This document shows, piece after piece, positions 62,030-64,000 of a stretch of 64,000 nt of DNA (positions are counted from its first letter, which is position 1; the number at the start of each line of letters is the position of its first letter). A program made the translations under genes and the position numbers. The stretch covers positions 62,001-126,000 of the forward strand of contig CAVTEM010000009.1 in assembly GCA_963733845.1 (NCBI GenBank). Reading direction: 5' to 3'. The stretch comes from DATFQE01 sp963733845. GTDB lineage: Bacteria > Actinomycetota > Thermoleophilia > Gaiellales > Gaiellaceae. The notes under the pieces were generated by a model. The model was given only the letters and a program-made list of their open reading frames with translations, was not told the DNA's origin and ran no database searches.

Positions 62030-63296
62030 GGGCCCGCTCGCGGAGCTGTTCCGCGCGACCGAGGCCGCACAGGAGCAGGGCGAGAAGCCCAAGAAAGAGG
62101 GCTCGCGTCCCCGCCCCGTACCAGTCCCGGACCCGCTCGAGGAGACGGTCGAGCACGCTCCGCCGTTCATCGTCGAGCCCGACCACGAGCCCGCCGAGGG
62201 TGCGCGCCGCCTGCTCGAGCCCATGCCCGAGCCCGCTCCGCGCCTCCACCGCGCGCGCCGCGGCGACGCGCCGACCTACATGGCGGTCATCCGCGTCGTC
62301 GGAGTCGGCGGCGCCGGCCTGAACGCACTCAACCGCATGATCGACTCGGGCATCACCGACGTCGACTTCATCGCGGTCAACACGGACATCCAGCAGCTGA
62401 CGCTCACCGACGCCGAGGTGAAGATCCACATCGGACGCGAGCTCACGCAGGGTCTCGGTTCCGGCGCCTCCGCCGACATCGGCCGGCGCGCCGCCGAGGA
62501 GGCCTACGACCAGCTCAAGCGCATCCTGCGCGGCTCGGACATGGTCTTCGTCACCGCGGGCGAGGGCGGCGGGACCGGCTCCGGGGCGGCGCCAGTGGTC
62601 GCGCGTATCGCACGCGAGCTCGGGGCGCTCACCGTCGGGATCGTGACGATGCCGTTCCGCTTCGAGGGCACGAAGCGCAAGGGCCAGGCCGAGGCCGGCG
62701 TGGACGAGCTTCGCGCCAACTGCGACACCGTGATCACGATCCCGAACGACCGGCTGCTCGAGGTCCTCGATCGCGACACGTCGATGCTCGACGCGTTCCG
62801 GGTCGCCGACGACGTCCTCCGTCAGGGCGTCCAGGGCATCACCGACCTGATCACCATGCCCGGCCTGATCAACCTCGACTTCGCCGACGTGCGCACGATC
62901 ATGAAGGACGCCGGGACGGCGTTGATGGGCATCGGCTTCTCCTCCAACGGGGAGAACCGCGCCCGCGATGCCGCGGAGCGCGCCCTGCGCTCGCCGCTGA
63001 TCGACACCGAGGTGACGGGAGCGCGCGGGATCCTGCTCTCCGTCGCGGGCGGCGAGGATCTGACGCTGTTCGAGGTGAACGAGGCCGCCGAGGTGGTGCG
63101 TCAGGCCGCGACCGACGAGACGAACATCATCTTCGGCGCGACCGTGGACGAGCGCCTGGCGGGGCAGGTGTGGGTGACCGTGGTCGCGACAGGGCTCGGC
63201 GGGCCGCAGCGTCGACGCACGCTCCGCGAGCCGCGCACGAGCGGCTTCGACGACACGCTCGACACGCCCTCGTTCCTGCGCGACACGCCCGCCTAG
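62001..63296 (+). CDS. ftsZ: Cell division GTPase FtsZ with long N-terminal extension
   Basis: A 431-residue tubulin-fold GTPase forming the division ring. The GTP-binding loop GEGGGTGSG spans residues 187-195; the T7 loop (INLDFADVRTIM) and C-terminal domain (GARGILLSVAGGEDLTLFEVNEAAE) are intact. The terminal peptide DDTLDTPSFLR fits the conserved FtsZ tail that binds partners; the linker before it is short. About 93 residues of charged/Pro-rich sequence precede the normal N-terminus (YMAVIRVVGVGGAGLN). The ATG at 62001 lies inside parA; an internal ATG at 62280 would give the classical start. No other division genes are adjacent. Confidence 0.93.
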   Translation: MARKRASMREGPLAELFRATEAAQEQGEKPKKEGSRPRPVPVPDPLEETVEHAPPFIVEPDHEPAEGARRLLEPMPEPAPRLHRARRGDAPTYMAVIRVVGVGGAGLNALNRMIDSGITDVDFIAVNTDIQQLTLTDAEVKIHIGRELTQGLGSGASADIGRRAAEEAYDQLKRILRGSDMVFVTAGEGGGTGSGAAPVVARIARELGALTVGIVTMPFRFEGTKRKGQAEAGVDELRANCDTVITIPNDRLLEVLDRDTSMLDAFRVADDVLRQGVQGITDLITMPGLINLDFADVRTIMKDAGTALMGIGFSSNGENRARDAAERALRSPLIDTEVTGARGILLSVAGGEDLTLFEVNEAAEVVRQAATDETNIIFGATVDERLAGQVWVTVVATGLGGPQRRRTLREPRTSGFDDTLDTPSFLRDTPA

Positions 63297-63306
63297 CGGC
63301 CGCCGC

Positions 63307-64000
63307 TCAGCAGCTCGGCACCCGGCCGGCGAGCGCCGCGAGCGCGCGGCCCGTGCTGACGTCGAACCGCAGCTGGACCGGGCCCGGCCGCATGACGGTC
63401 AGCCTCAGCATCCCGTCGACGCCGCGCGACAGGCACCCGCGCGAGGTGCGCCAGTACGGCGAGTGCCGTAGCGCGATGCGGTAGGTGCCGCGCTCCCCGA
63501 GCCTCACCATGAGGCGGCGCCGGGTCAGCGCACGCACGTGCGCAGGTCCTGGGCCCGTGACGATCGGTCTCGGCGAGGGCACTTCGAAGATGCTGAGCTG
63601 GGCCGTGCGGAGCACGCGCTTCAGGCCTGCGTGGCCGCTCCGCACCAGCTCGGCCTCGGCCTTCGCGCTGTAGTCGTGCGGCGCCTCCGGCAGCACCACG
63701 TAGCGAATCCCGAGCCCGCGTAGCCAGGCCAGATAGTTGCGGGCTCCGAGCTCGGGCCGGTAGAGAACCTGATTCTGGGGGAAGTCGTCCTGGCGGTACC
63801 AGCCGCGTGCGAGCGGGATCCCGGCTCTCGGCAGGTAGACGGCCGCCCAGTGCCCAGCGGTGTCCACGGCCTCCACGCGGTAGGCGGGCGTGAGGTGCTC
63901 CGAGAGGAACGCGATCGCCGGCTGCCAGTACGCGACAGAGGAGGCCGGGTCGGCGTTTCCCCGGGCGAAGTTGCGTGCCAGCGGGGCCGCGTTCCACGCG
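63307..64000 (-). CDS. C-terminal part of a large unrecognised protein (partial; continues beyond the window)
   Basis: At least 231 residues open to the right edge. The visible part has ARNFARGNADPASSVAYWQP, YRVEAVDTAGHWAAVYLPRAGIPLARGWYRQDD and LGIRYVVLPE, which resembles the exposed C-terminal domain of large polytopic membrane proteins of glycosyltransferase C (GT-C)-like type. A single Cys near residue 190 and one at the end could pair. The N-terminal region, presumably membrane-spanning, is outside the window. It converges on ftsZ with 10 bases between stops. Confidence 0.65.
   Translation of the reverse strand, partial: AWNAAPLARNFARGNADPASSVAYWQPAIAFLSEHLTPAYRVEAVDTAGHWAAVYLPRAGIPLARGWYRQDDFPQNQVLYRPELGARNYLAWLRGLGIRYVVLPEAPHDYSAKAEAELVRSGHAGLKRVLRTAQLSIFEVPSPRPIVTGPGPAHVRALTRRRLMVRLGERGTYRIALRHSPYWRTSRGCLSRGVDGMLRLTVMRPGPVQLRFDVSTGRALAALAGRVPSC

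Overview
The window reads as chromosomal DNA from a very GC-rich, Gram-positive-type actinobacterium. A deep-branching soil lineage such as Thermoleophilia (Gaiella/Solirubrobacter-like) fits best. The grounds are the actinobacterial mec-cysO-cysM cysteine pathway, an lhr/nei repair neighbourhood, an actinobacterial HhH-GPD family protein, FtsZ, frequent GTG/TTG starts and dense ATGA/GTGA gene overlaps. No phage, insertion sequence, CRISPR, tRNA or rRNA was seen, and no gene-free stretch exceeds about 170 bases.

Layout. 1-2.1 kb: riboflavin genes (end of ribE, ribBA, ribH). 2.2-6.2 kb: a collagen-like secreted protein, rpmB, and a fatty-acid-kinase-type pair (FakA/DegV) with a lone receiver domain between them. 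6.2-12.1 kb: pterin dehydratase, cupredoxin, sarcosine-oxidase-like flavoprotein, then the minus-strand moeZ-cysO-cysM-mec-lipoprotein operon and a TPR protein. 12.2-14.8 kb: principal sigma factor with a visible promoter and terminator, and an M20 peptidase. 14.8-16.8 kb: five coupled single-span membrane proteins. 16.9-33.1 kb: two carbon monoxide dehydrogenase (CODH)-type clusters. The first is coxMSLDE with an AYRCSFR large subunit (form I, true CO oxidation) plus a mini-CoxL. The second is coxF-G-S-L-M with AYRGAGR (form II). Between them lie a YceI-SOD fusion, coxG and a second coxD/coxE pair. moaA, for the molybdenum cofactor, follows.

34.3-52.6 kb is a mixed metabolic region: SGNH hydrolase, amidohydrolase, FAD-Rieske oxidoreductase, acyl-CoA dehydrogenase, P1 peptidase, LigD polymerase domain, SAM hydrolase, an MFS carrier with a cyclic-nucleotide-binding tail, a cyclase-domain TPR protein, GMC oxidoreductase, peroxiredoxin and a methyltransferase. 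52.7-59.5 kb holds lhr, a flavin-nucleotide oxidase-like protein, a CarH-like B12 photoreceptor regulator and nei. 61.2-63.3 kb is an overlapping parA-ftsZ pair.

A striking technical feature is that about 20 single-base frame breaks interrupt otherwise conserved genes (fakA, moaA, lhr, acyl-CoA dehydrogenase and others). Most are repaired by removing one base, so indel errors in the assembly are more likely than gene decay. Frameshifted genes are listed over their full inferred extent and flagged.
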